From Terriglobia bacterium (GTDB taxonomy: Bacteria > Acidobacteriota > Terriglobia > Acidiferrales > UBA7541), in NCBI GenBank assembly GCA_020073375.1, contig JAIQFG010000035.1, forward strand, positions 1 through 44,479: a stretch of 44,479 nt of DNA. The letters run 5' to 3'. This document shows positions 1 through 8,176 of the stretch, one piece after another. Position numbers and translations under genes: made by a program. Below the pieces are notes generated by a model, which was not told the DNA's origin, did no database searches, and saw only the letters and a program-made list of their open reading frames with translations. Positions within the stretch are counted from its first letter, which is position 1. Each line of letters begins with the position of its first letter.

Positions 1-1870
1 CGACTGCAGGCCGCGGTTGCGGCGACGGAGCGGTTTGCGGAGCCTGGTTCGGGCGTTCAAAACTGGCGTTGTTGGGATGTTGAGGTGCTCCAGGTTGCCC
101 CTGAGATGATGGCTGACCGCGGAAGCCGCGGTCATTCTCTCTGTCGTTCACCTTTTCATTCGCAGGCTGCGGCCGCGGTTGTTCCGTGCTCGTGGGAGCT
201 TGGTTCGGGCGTTCAAAACGAGCGTTGTCGGGATGTTCAGAGCGGAAGCCACGGTCATTCTGTTTTTCGTCCACTTTTTCATTCGCAGGTTGCGGCCGCG
301 GTTGTTCCGTGCTCGTAGGAACCTGATTCGGGCGTTCAAAACGAGCGTTGTCGGGATGTTCGTTACGGAAGCCGCGGTCATCTCTGTCGTTCACGCGCTC
401 ATTTGCAGGTTGCGAGCGCGGTTGCTGATTGCCGCGCGGTGGTGGTTCATGCCTGGAATGATTGGATTCGAATCGTTCGCGGTTTTCGTAATGCACGTCG
501 CGATGCACGCTGTCGTAGCGCTTGACGTTGTCGTAGTCTACGTGACGATCCACGACGTTCCGATTCACGTTCACTCGCTCGTACCGATTGTCAACGTAAA
601 CGTCCGTGATGTGGACATAGGGACGCGACCCCTCCCGCCATCCGCCACGCCGCGCGTCCCAGTCGTTATAAACCACGCGGCGGGAACCCCAGTCCAGGTC
701 GTAATTGAGCCATGCCCCAATCACAAAACCCGTGCCGAAATTATAGAATCCGCCAAAACCCACTCCTGGTCTATAGACGCGCCGCGCATAAATTACTCCG
801 GGATCATACACGGGTACAAAGATCAAGCGCGGTTGTGCCGGAACGATCTGAATGTAACCGCGGTCCACGACGACCCGCTGCTGCGGCGTCGGGACCAGAT
901 TGCCTTGGGAATATGCCATGTTGCGTAGGCGCTGCACCGACATCATGATATCGGTCGATTGGTAGACGTAGGCTTGTCCGAGCGCGGTCGTCCAATCCAA
1001 CCGGTCATTCAACATGCTCAAGACCGTCGGATAGTGCGCCACCGCTTTGACGCTAACGTCCCAAGGTTGATAGTCGACGCTATCGGGGTTATGCACACGA
1101 ACCCACGGAGCGGCGTCCTGAATCTGATCTGGGAATGTTGCTGCCACCAGCACTTGGGCCAGCAGCGGGTCCGGATAGAGCGCGATTGGCGCCAGCAAGT
1201 TATCCAGCTGCGCCGGGGCATAGGGTTCATAGTAGTCGGAAGCCTGCGGTTGATTCTGCGGCTCGACTGCCTCGGTCGACTCGGGAGCCGGTGCTGAAAT
1301 CTCGGCCGGCGATCTTGCAGCGTTGCCGGCGACCACGAACGTGAGTGGAGTTTCCGCGCTCAGCACGATTTCCTGCTTGCCAGTCGCGGCGGCAGTCGCG
1401 GTTCCCGCGCCGGCCCCGGCTGCGGCGCCAATCACCGCGCCTTTTCCGCCACCGGCGACACCGCCCAGAACGGCGCCCACGGCGGCGATGCCGCCGATCA
1501 GGGCCACGTTGCGGCCCGCGTGCGATTGCCCGTCAATTTGCTCCGTGCGGGTCTCGACGGGGGAGTTACCGATTTGAGTGAGTTGAAGCGTGATCGAAGC
1601 GGGCCGGCTAAGCCGCCCAGAACTCACTACCTCGACGACCTTGCCCTTAACCTCCGTGCCGGTGGGCCAAGCCATCCCGTTGTCCAAACGAACGGGTTGC
1701 GCGAGACTGGCCGAGAATTCCTGGCCTGCCTCAGTTTTTCCAGTGTCCAGCCGACCCAACAGCTGCACTTGGATTTCAGTGCCTGGGTTGATCGACTGTG
1801 CTGATCCCGCCGGGGCCAGACACGACAAGAGAAGTAAGAGCCCAGAGAATGAGGAGAATAGTTTTTTCAT
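1..1870 (-). CDS. DUF3300 family secreted protein, 3' end beyond the window
   Basis: The frame is open for about 623 codons from an ATG at 1870 to the left edge, so the C-terminus is missing. The start has AAGGAG eight bases upstream. Residues 1-25 form a Sec signal ending near AGSAQ; an LLSC lipobox-like string makes a lipoprotein possible. Residues about 30-120 look like a beta domain. Residues about 120-158 are a Gly/Ala-rich glycine-zipper stretch. Residues about 222-356 match the DUF3300 pattern (LDNLLAPIALYPDPLLAQVL, then PWDVSVKA, LDWTTALGQA, VPVYDPGVIY). The remainder is a charged, Arg/Asn/Pro-rich tail with about 41-residue tandem repeats. DUF3300 proteins are exported or envelope-associated and have no known reaction. 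The family call is firm; function is unknown. Confidence 0.85.
   Translation of the reverse strand, partial: MKKLFSSFSGLLLLLSCLAPAGSAQSINPGTEIQVQLLGRLDTGKTEAGQEFSASLAQPVRLDNGMAWPTGTEVKGKVVEVVSSGRLSRPASITLQLTQIGNSPVETRTEQIDGQSHAGRNVALIGGIAAVGAVLGGVAGGGKGAVIGAAAGAGAGTATAAATGKQEIVLSAETPLTFVVAGNAARSPAEISAPAPESTEAVEPQNQPQASDYYEPYAPAQLDNLLAPIALYPDPLLAQVLVAATFPDQIQDAAPWVRVHNPDSVDYQPWDVSVKAVAHYPTVLSMLNDRLDWTTALGQAYVYQSTDIMMSVQRLRNMAYSQGNLVPTPQQRVVVDRGYIQIVPAQPRLIFVPVYDPGVIYARRVYRPGVGFGGFYNFGTGFVIGAWLNYDLDWGSRRVVYNDWDARRGGWREGSRPYVHITDVYVDNRYERVNVNRNVVDRHVDYDNVKRYDSVHRDVHYENRERFESNHSRHEPPPRGNQQPRSQPANERVNDRDDRGFRNEHPDNARFERPNQVPTSTEQPRPQPANEKVDEKQNDRGFRSEHPDNARFERPNQAPTSTEQPRPQPANEKVNDRENDRGFRGQPSSQGQPGAPQHPNNASFERPNQAPQTAPSPQPRPAV
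60..395 (-). repeat. In-frame tandem repeat of about 120 bp in the DUF3300 tail
   Basis: Three units of 120-123 bp lie in the coding frame. Each encodes a D-R-G-F-R block, then H-P-(D/N)-N-A-x-F-E-R-P-N-Q and a linker rich in Pro, Gln and Glu. Two units are nearly identical; the leftmost carries a short insertion. The unit length is a multiple of three, so copy-number change keeps the frame. The array may continue past the left edge. Confidence 0.8.
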
Positions 1871-2329
1871 GCTGCCCGCTCCTTCGACTGGCCCAGGTCC
1901 GCACCCGCTGCTCGTTGAAGCGCACGGGCGTACCTAATTGGGCTAGTCAGGCAAGACTACAGGTTCCGATCGCCGCACTGGAATGGCCCGCGGGGTCAGG
2001 CATGGTCCATTGGGTACCTGTTCCTGCGGACAGTCGCACCACAGTGAGATTGCGGCTGAAAATGCGGGTTTCTTTGGATGCAACGTCCCATAGGCTCCGA
2101 TAAACGGTGACTGGCCCCCAAATTCAGAGAAGATGGCCTGTCGCGACTCGGCTCCGCAGCCCTCTCTCCGAACCTCCCTAAGGGCAGCCTGACGGGGCAA
2201 TACTCCTCGCATTCAAGACCGGCGGGAAGCCTTGGCGATATTTTTCCATAGCGTCCGTGCCCCTGCTAAACTCTCGCCCCAATGGGCGCAGTTGGGGTGG
2301 GCGCGCGATTGATTGTCAGGAGGTAACTC
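1871..2329. other. Divergent intergenic region with no gene seen
   Basis: These 459 bases separate the divergent DUF3300 and metallo-beta-lactamase-fold genes, so both promoters should lie here. The open frames inside are short and lack ribosome binding sites. I see no tRNA, strong hairpin or convincing promoter pair. The only clear signal is the AGGAGG just before the ATG at 2330. Confidence 0.5.
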
Positions 2330-3415
2330 ATGAAAATAGAAAAGTGGGAGCTTGCCGTAATTCTGACTCTCTCGATCGCGGCCTGGTTTTCGACGGAAGC
2401 GCGCGGGCAGACGCTGGGAGCGGGGTTCACGGAGGCGGGGACGCCGGCAGTCTCCGGCAAGGTCTATCAATTTGCGAAGATCGCGGACGGGGTGTATTAC
2501 GCCACGTCGAACGGGCCGATGGCCGCGGGGGGCAACCACCCGATTATCGTGAACGAAAACGATGTGCTGCTGGTGGACGACGGCACGACGCCGGGCGCGG
2601 CGCGCGCGCTACTGGAAGATCTGAAACTGATCACGAACAAGCCGGTTCGCTGGGTGGTCAACACGCACTTTCATTACGATCATACCGACGGGAACTCGAT
2701 CTTCGGGCCCGACGTGCAGATCATCGGGCACGAATATGTGCGGAAGGCAATTCTCGACGACGTGCTGCACCGGGAGCCGTTCAAGACGTCGGTGGGGAAC
2801 ATGGCGAACCAGGCGGAAGCGCTGAAAAAAAAGATTGCCGACGAGAAAGACGCCGCGAAGCGCGCCGCGCTTGAGGCGCAACTGACGGCGGCGCAGGCGG
2901 ATCTCGAGCAGCTCAGGAACATCAAGCCCACACCTCCAAACGTGACGTATTCCTCGAAAATGACGATCTATAGCGGCCAGCGGGAAATTCAAATTCTGTT
3001 TTTGGGACGCGGCCACACGCAGGGGGACACGGTGGTGTATCTGCCGAAGGAACGAGTGGTGTGCACCGGAGACCTGATGGAATCGCGCCTGGCGTACATG
3101 GGCAGCGGAGTGTTTGACGAATGGGTTACGACGCTCGATGCGGTGAAGGAACTGGATTTCGACGCGGTGCTGCCCGGGCACGGCGTGCCGTTCCATGAAA
3201 AATCCTTGATCACGGCGTTTCAATCCTACCTGAAGGATTTCATGCGCCAGGGCGCGGATCTTCGCAAGCAAGGATTGTCGGCGGACCAGACGGCACAGAA
3301 AGTGGATCTGACGTCGCACAAGGCGGATTTTCCGCAGATTCAGGGGCCGGGCGCGGATCTGCGGGGCGTGCGGCGGCTGTATGAATGGATGGATGAGCGC
3401 GCGGGAGGGAAGTGA
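2330..3415 (+). CDS. Secreted metallo-beta-lactamase-fold hydrolase
   Basis: 361 residues with an AGGAGG-type ribosome site before the ATG. Residues 1-27 form a Sec signal, so the enzyme is exported. The zinc-binding motif is H113-x-H115-x-D117-H118, followed by H229 (GRGHTQGD), D248 (CTGDL) and H284 (LPGHG). These are the full metal ligands of a binuclear metallo-beta-lactamase fold. Between the first and second ligand groups, residues about 160-197 form a charged Lys/Glu/Ala helix, probably a coiled-coil insertion, which is not part of the core fold. Similar exported proteins hydrolyse esters, lactams or other small substrates. The substrate cannot be told from sequence. It appears to be a single-gene unit. 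Confidence 0.9.
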   Translation: MKIEKWELAVILTLSIAAWFSTEARGQTLGAGFTEAGTPAVSGKVYQFAKIADGVYYATSNGPMAAGGNHPIIVNENDVLLVDDGTTPGAARALLEDLKLITNKPVRWVVNTHFHYDHTDGNSIFGPDVQIIGHEYVRKAILDDVLHREPFKTSVGNMANQAEALKKKIADEKDAAKRAALEAQLTAAQADLEQLRNIKPTPPNVTYSSKMTIYSGQREIQILFLGRGHTQGDTVVYLPKERVVCTGDLMESRLAYMGSGVFDEWVTTLDAVKELDFDAVLPGHGVPFHEKSLITAFQSYLKDFMRQGADLRKQGLSADQTAQKVDLTSHKADFPQIQGPGADLRGVRRLYEWMDERAGGK

Positions 3416-3579
3416 ACGACTAGAAGCAATCTCACAAATGGGCGGCGTTGAAATTCGGAGGGCAGTCAGGGGCTAAAGCCTTTTTCGGGCCACTGATTGT
3501 CGCGGCTGATTCCGCGGCCCACAAAGATTACTTGCAAGAGTGGTTCTCGTATCCACGCGTGAGCACGAAGCGGCGCAGT

Positions 3580-3918
3580 TTATTTTTCCGGCGCTATCGA
3601 ATCCACCTGGATCGTCTTGGTCTTGGCGTCCAGAGTACCGGTTACCTTCACTTTTTTCGACACGAATTTTTCCGCCGTTTTCTGGTCGCTCAGATTATAA
3701 AAGCCGTTGCCGTCGTAGAGGCCGTAGACGGCGCCGTGGGCGTCGATGCAGGCTTTGGCGCACTCGGGGTCGGTGGGGCCCATACGCATGCGGGAGTGGT
3801 CCGCGTTCGGGCAGTTGTCGTCGGTGACGATGCCGGTGAAGGTTTGCTCGGCCGGGGCCGCGGCTAGGGCGGCGACGACCAGGAGATTGAAGAGCAGGTG
3901 CTTCGCGAGATGTCGCAA
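3580..3918 (-). CDS. Small secreted protein, DUF5818-like
   Basis: About 112 residues with an N-terminal Sec signal and a compact domain starting F-T-G-I-V-T-D-D-N-C, then a C-x3-C pair and a closing V-K-V-T-G-T-L-D segment with an OB-like beta pattern. Such proteins are common in Acidobacteriota and carry the DUF5818 label; function unknown. The start is chosen at TTG 3918 because GGAGG lies five bases before it. An ATG at 3930 in frame is part of that same ribosome site and would add four residues. The three Cys in the mature part suggest a disulphide or metal site. It reads convergently with the upstream hydrolase. Confidence 0.7.
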   Translation of the reverse strand: MRHLAKHLLFNLLVVAALAAAPAEQTFTGIVTDDNCPNADHSRMRMGPTDPECAKACIDAHGAVYGLYDGNGFYNLSDQKTAEKFVSKKVKVTGTLDAKTKTIQVDSIAPEK

Positions 3919-4080
3919 ATCCACCTCCATTGAAGCGCCGGAAAAGTGGGATTCCTCGGCGAGAACATGCCTCGGAATGACGCCGGTTTGAGTTGTTCCG
4001 CGGCTTGCTGTGGCGCCGCGCCCGAAAATCGAGCGACGCCACGTCGAAGGATCTCCGGCAATGAATCCGACGGCCGCCTG

Positions 4081-4629
4081 TTATTCGCCGGGGGTCATCA
4101 GGTGCGCGGTGGTGGTGCCTGAGTTCATGATCCAGACGGTGCCGGCCTTGTTGTTGTCGGGCAGGCCGAGGGACTGGGTGGTGGCGCCGGGCACCGCGAT
4201 CGTGACGTGGGAGCGCGCGTGATCCTTGTCGGCGCCGCCCATGTGGTACCACACCGAACCGTATTCGGGTTTCACGCGCGTGCCGTCTTTCTCGAGGGCG
4301 TCGAGCGCTGCAGCCGTCTTGACTTTGTCGCCGAGGGCTTCGTACTTCAGATTCTGGGCGACGCGGTCCAGGTTCGCGATGCTGGTGCACTCGACCGAGA
4401 AGGGTTGCTGTAGGGGAAACCCGGAGCGGTCGTAGCAGACCAGGCGGTTGGTGCCTTTTTTCAACGTGTCGTAGGTGAAGTCGGGCTTCCATTTCACGAC
4501 CGTGGCAGCCTCGCGCAGATTGGCGGGGGCCGCGAGCAGGGCCTTATCGACGTCAGGATTTGATTCCTGCGCCAGCGCGCCGATCGAGATTACCAAGACA
4601 ACAAGAAGCAGCAGGGCAATGCGTTTCAT
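4081..4629 (-). CDS. Secreted protein of unknown function
   Basis: 182 residues from an ATG with GGAGG six bases upstream. Residues 1-20 form a clear signal peptide (MKRIALLLLVVLVISIGALA). The mature part holds a K-W-K-P-D-F stretch, one Cys pair (CYDR and VECTS, probably a disulphide) and a W-Y-H-M-G-G segment. I do not recognise a family. An upstream TTG would add two residues but would destroy the ribosome-site spacing. It could be co-transcribed with the DUF5818-like gene 160 bases downstream, as both share strand and export signals. No catalytic motif is visible. Confidence 0.75.
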   Translation of the reverse strand: MKRIALLLLVVLVISIGALAQESNPDVDKALLAAPANLREAATVVKWKPDFTYDTLKKGTNRLVCYDRSGFPLQQPFSVECTSIANLDRVAQNLKYEALGDKVKTAAALDALEKDGTRVKPEYGSVWYHMGGADKDHARSHVTIAVPGATTQSLGLPDNNKAGTVWIMNSGTTTAHLMTPGE

Positions 4630-4879
4630 GCGCAACCTCCAATGGAACCGCGGGCAATTTCTAGGGGTGTGGAGCAGGAATATAATACTTCAATACCGCG
4701 GTTTTGGCTCGCGAGTTGATTTCCACCTAGCAGAGACGCCACGGATTGGAGCGGGGACTGGAGGCAATTCAGCCAGGCGCCATTTCAGAGGGCAAATTCG
4801 TTGAGACGCGCACGGAAGAAGAGTACGATTCGCATGGACGAGGTCTCGATCGGAGATCCCGAAGAGAGGGGGCAGCAAA

Positions 4880-5923
4880 ATGCCGATCCGTGTAAGGGAA
4901 AGTTTCCGCTCCTGGCGGGCCGTCCCAGCCCTTCTCACCCTCGCATCCGCCTTCTCCTTCGCGGGAGCCCGCGCCCAAAGCATCGATATTGGAGGAGATA
5001 AACAGAACAGTGTTCCTTCGGACGTAGTCATCAACGTGATGATCGATCAGATCCAGAATCACGCCCCGGCGGGACTGATGGTCCGTCTGGAAGCTCCGGG
5101 GGACAATTCATTGCAGGGCGGCCAGCAGACCGACAGCAGCGGACGGGTGGTTTTTCGCATTGTAGCTGGCGTATATCAGGTCGGCATCACCGGAGCTGGA
5201 ATCGAGCCCTACGAAGGGACCATCCAGATCATGCATACCCAGGCCCGGGATACGGAAAACATCATCGTGCGGTCGAAATCAACGGGAGCGAGCGGCGCGC
5301 CGAGCGGGCCCGATCCGGTTTCAGCGTCCAAGTTCAAGGTACCCGAAAAAGCGGCGAAAGAGTTTCAGGCAGGCTCCAAAGCCATGGAGCAGAAGGATTA
5401 CGGGGAAGCGAAAAGAAGATTCACGAACGCAACGGCCCTCTATTCCGATTACGCGGCGGCCTACAACGGGATCGGGGCCGCGCAAATGGCCGGCGGGGAT
5501 ACAGCGGGGGCGCGCGCATCGTTCGAGAAGGCGGTGCAGATCGACGACAGCTTCGCCGAGGCTTACCGGAATCTTGCGCGGCTCGCGCTCGCCGACCACA
5601 AATTCGAGGAAGTGGAGAATCTGTTGACCAAGTCATTGCAGGGCGAGCCGCTCAATGCGTGGGCGCTGACCTACGCGGCATATGCGGAACTGCAAACGCA
5701 GAAGTTCGAGTTGGCCATCACGCATGCGCGAGCGGCGCACGGCGTGGCGCACCCGGGATTGGCGAGCGTGCACATCGTCGCGGCCCACGCCCTGGAGGCG
5801 ACCAATCGGCCGGACGAAGCGTTGAAAGAGTACAAGCTGTATATGGAGGAGGACCCGAACGGGCGCGATGCGCCGCGCGCCAAGCAGGCCATCGCTTCGC
5901 TCGAAAGTCCGCAGGCGAATTAA
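4880..5923 (+). CDS. Exported TPR protein with a carboxypeptidase-regulatory-like domain
   Basis: 347 residues; a GGGGG-rich ribosome site precedes the ATG. The signal peptide ends near ARAQ33. Residues about 50-130 form a beta sandwich of the carboxypeptidase regulatory type. Residues about 150-340 hold four to five TPR-like helical pairs, for example A-Y-N-G-I-G-A-A and A-Y-R-N-L-A-R-L-A. This is a scaffold for protein-protein contacts in the periplasm or outer membrane, not an enzyme. Two more genes with the same architecture lie at 11753 and 37472. The partner is unknown. Confidence 0.8.
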   Translation: MPIRVRESFRSWRAVPALLTLASAFSFAGARAQSIDIGGDKQNSVPSDVVINVMIDQIQNHAPAGLMVRLEAPGDNSLQGGQQTDSSGRVVFRIVAGVYQVGITGAGIEPYEGTIQIMHTQARDTENIIVRSKSTGASGAPSGPDPVSASKFKVPEKAAKEFQAGSKAMEQKDYGEAKRRFTNATALYSDYAAAYNGIGAAQMAGGDTAGARASFEKAVQIDDSFAEAYRNLARLALADHKFEEVENLLTKSLQGEPLNAWALTYAAYAELQTQKFELAITHARAAHGVAHPGLASVHIVAAHALEATNRPDEALKEYKLYMEEDPNGRDAPRAKQAIASLESPQAN

Positions 5924-5980
5924 TGAAGGTTGAGCAGGCCGGCGCCGCAGCGGAACTCTGAACTTGTCACCCCGAAGGCG

Positions 5981-6925
5981 TCACTTGGGTAAATCGGGGT
6001 CTTTAATTTCCTGCTGGGTGTCCACGGAAAAAACGACAAAATTGCTCAACCGGTGGTGGTTGAAAAAACGGCGGCCGCCCACGTCCAGATAGAATTCGGC
6101 TCCCTGCGGCAGCCAAATTCGCAAGTTTCCAGTCTTGAACCGCACTGGTCCGTATTCAATGCTGGCATGTTCGGTAAACAGGCGAATCTGCGGGATGGGT
6201 TCGAGCAAGTCCGTGTCGATATGTTCAATTTCAAAATTCTCGGGGGCGATCCAGGCGCGGCCCTTCAACTTCACATCATAGAGTTTGTTGTTGACGCGCA
6301 TGGATTGAAACCGCGGCGGGACACTGGGCTTTTGCGTGAAATGAATCTTCCAGAGGGGCTTCCCATTGAGGTTCCCCTGGCCCTCGCACGCCATGTCGAA
6401 GTCATGGATTAGCTGAGGATGAAAAATGAGGGCGGTGGCGGCCAGGCCGGCGGCTCGCAATGGCGGGATGGCGGAACTTCCGCTTCCCGCGCGGCTTTCC
6501 TCAACCGATACGAGGCCCCTGCGCGGGCGAGTCAGGAACGCCATGTAACTGAACGTATTGGCTTCGACGCGATTCCAGGTTCCATCCTTCCGGGCGCTTG
6601 CCGTTTGCACAAGCTCCGTCGCCGTAAAACGCTCCAGATTTTCGGCCAGTTCCACGGCGTGGCGGCTTGCTGCTTCCAAGATCGATGATATGGGGCAGGA
6701 GTCCTCGGTTTCGGGCTGCGCTGGTCCTGCGTCCACATCGCGCGGGGGCCAGGGGGCGGGATTAAATTCCAACGCCTCCTTTATCGGGGCACGCCTCAGG
6801 GTGTTTGCTCTCGCAGCCGGTGCGGCTGGGTGCGCCGCCGGCACATTTTCCTGGGAGAGGGCCGGGGCACAAACCACCAACACCGCTATAAGGATGCTCC
6901 CAAATGTGCGTCGAGGTCCCGGCAT
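5981..6925 (-). CDS. Secreted protein, possible lipoprotein-sorting-type beta fold
   Basis: 314 residues with a signal peptide ending near ALSQ. After a Pro/Ala-rich linker, residues about 75-300 form one domain with alternating beta strands and a closing motif R-R-F-F-N-H-H-R-L-S-N-F-V-V-F-S-V-D-T. I know this ending from Acidobacteriota secreted proteins of unknown role, and the strand pattern resembles the LolA/LolB half-barrel (inference). Only two Cys remain in the mature part. The gene is convergent with the TPR gene, 57 bases apart. The start lacks a strong ribosome site, so the exact N-terminus is uncertain. Confidence 0.7.
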   Translation of the reverse strand: MPGPRRTFGSILIAVLVVCAPALSQENVPAAHPAAPAARANTLRRAPIKEALEFNPAPWPPRDVDAGPAQPETEDSCPISSILEAASRHAVELAENLERFTATELVQTASARKDGTWNRVEANTFSYMAFLTRPRRGLVSVEESRAGSGSSAIPPLRAAGLAATALIFHPQLIHDFDMACEGQGNLNGKPLWKIHFTQKPSVPPRFQSMRVNNKLYDVKLKGRAWIAPENFEIEHIDTDLLEPIPQIRLFTEHASIEYGPVRFKTGNLRIWLPQGAEFYLDVGGRRFFNHHRLSNFVVFSVDTQQEIKDPDLPK

Positions 6926-7173
6926 GTTGGCAACTCAATATTCTTTTGGGTTAGATCGGCATCTCCGGCTTGAGTGTCGTGGTGAAGTATCCTACTCTTC
7001 AGGGGCTTTCAAGGCAACGGTCTTGCCGCCGGTGTAAGGCCGGCGAGGCGGGTGGAATTCGGCAAGCTCAGTGACGGGATTTATCCTTTAGCCCCTTGTA
7101 CTTTTCCGCGACCTCCGCTAGGCTTGCATGTCCCCAATTCAGCAGGGCGGTTCATTTCCAGCTCGAGGGCGCA

Positions 7174-7476
7174 GTGAAGTTGAAGTTCGTTGCAATTCTG
7201 GTATGTCTGCTGTTGATTGTTGCCGCTGTGGACAGCTTGCCTGATCCGCCGGCGACCAGTCCGCGCAACACTGACAACAGCACGATCTCCGCGCTTCATG
7301 TTCCGGGGCTTTATCCGCTACCGGGAAGGGAGCGGACGACCGCATTCTGGACGGTGCTGCCGAGTTCGATGGTTTGGTTCGCATCCCGGCTGGAGTTTAA
7401 GAATGGGCCCGTTGGTGATTGCACCCCGCCTTTGATCCACAACGCAACAGATTCCTCGCCCCCCACTAATTCCTGA
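7174..7476 (+). CDS. Possible small secreted protein
   Basis: A GTG-initiated frame of about 100 residues begins with a good signal peptide (MKLKFVAILVCLLLIVAAVDS), then a Pro-rich segment and a Cys near the end. The upstream GAGGGC gives a weak ribosome site. The downstream part has no recognised motif and its composition is close to random frames. The hydrophobic start directly after Lys residues is the main support. It could also be a spurious frame. Confidence 0.45.
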   Translation: MKLKFVAILVCLLLIVAAVDSLPDPPATSPRNTDNSTISALHVPGLYPLPGRERTTAFWTVLPSSMVWFASRLEFKNGPVGDCTPPLIHNATDSSPPTNS

Positions 7477-7583
7477 AAATCCGGATCTTCTGTTTTCAAA
7501 GGGTTTGCAAAGTGCGAGGGCCATGTGGCGCCTCGTGACGCTGTGAAATGCGCTTGTTATCAAATCCAATTGGAGGAATAGAA

Positions 7584-7964
7584 ATGATCATCGGTGAACG
7601 TCTGCGAGCATTGCGCGAGGAAAAGAAGTTTTCCCAGGGGGAAATCGAGAAGAGGACCGGGCTGCTGCGATGCTATATTTCGCGAGTGGAAAACGGGCAC
7701 ACGGTCCCCGCCGTGGAGACGCTGGAGAAGTTTGCCCGCGCTCTGGAGGTGCCGATGTACCAGTTGTTTTACGACGGAGAAGAGCCGCCCAAGATGCCGC
7801 ATCTGTCGAAACGCAGGACGGCGGAGGACATGGCCTGGGGGGGCTCCGGAAAAGACGCCCGGATCCTGGCGAAATTCCGCCGATTGATGGGCCAAACCGA
7901 CGAGACCAACAGGAAGCTGCTGCTGTTCATGGCGCAGAAGATGGCGAGGACGAAAGCTGTCTGA
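7584..7964 (+). CDS. Xre-family helix-turn-helix regulator
   Basis: 126 residues. The ATG is fixed by GGAGG eight bases upstream. Residues 3-58 form a Cro/C1-type helix-turn-helix (I-G-E-R-L-R-A-L-R, then S-Q-G-E-I-E-K-R-T-G, then Y-I-S-R-V-E-N-G-H, and L-E-K-F-A-R-A-L-E-V-P). The C-terminal half, residues 70-126, is basic and helical and may give dimerisation. It is a DNA-binding cytoplasmic protein whose target is unknown. No phage or toxin gene sits beside it, so it is not obviously an antitoxin. A bidirectional terminator follows. Confidence 0.9.
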   Translation: MIIGERLRALREEKKFSQGEIEKRTGLLRCYISRVENGHTVPAVETLEKFARALEVPMYQLFYDGEEPPKMPHLSKRRTAEDMAWGGSGKDARILAKFRRLMGQTDETNRKLLLFMAQKMARTKAV

Positions 7965-7988
7965 CGGCCGGTTTCTGCCGCGACAAAA

Positions 7989-8015
7989 GGCTGCCCGCCC
8001 GAAAAGCGGGCAGCC
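7989..8015. terminator. Bidirectional terminator hairpin
   Basis: A perfect 10-bp stem (GGCTGCCCGC/GCGGGCAGCC) with a 7-base loop lies between the convergent regulator and amidohydrolase genes. On the minus strand it is followed by TTTTG, a typical intrinsic terminator. On the plus strand the tail is weaker. Confidence 0.75.
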
Positions 8016-8176
8016 GCTTCAAAGGGAATCCAAAGCATCGCGAGATGGTTTTGTACAAGCCTCTGCGTTCGGTTCACGGTGAACGTCCAAGGTGAACCGT
8101 ACTTTCCAGGACGGCGAGGCAGGGTTGCTGAAAATTGCCGCGCGTCTTTATGCCGCCGGGGATTTCTTGCCCGCGC

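Noticed and set aside
460-480. TTCGAATC string like a tRNA T-loop
   Set aside because: It is inside the DUF3300 coding frame and no acceptor or anticodon stems can be drawn around it.
179-928. Open frame of 249 codons on the plus strand
   Set aside because: It is antisense to the DUF3300 gene, whose minus-strand frame has clear family motifs, a signal peptide and a ribosome site.
8070-8098. Repeated GTTCAC/GTGAAC motifs, possible operator
   Set aside because: The site lies downstream of both flanking genes, where no promoter is expected.
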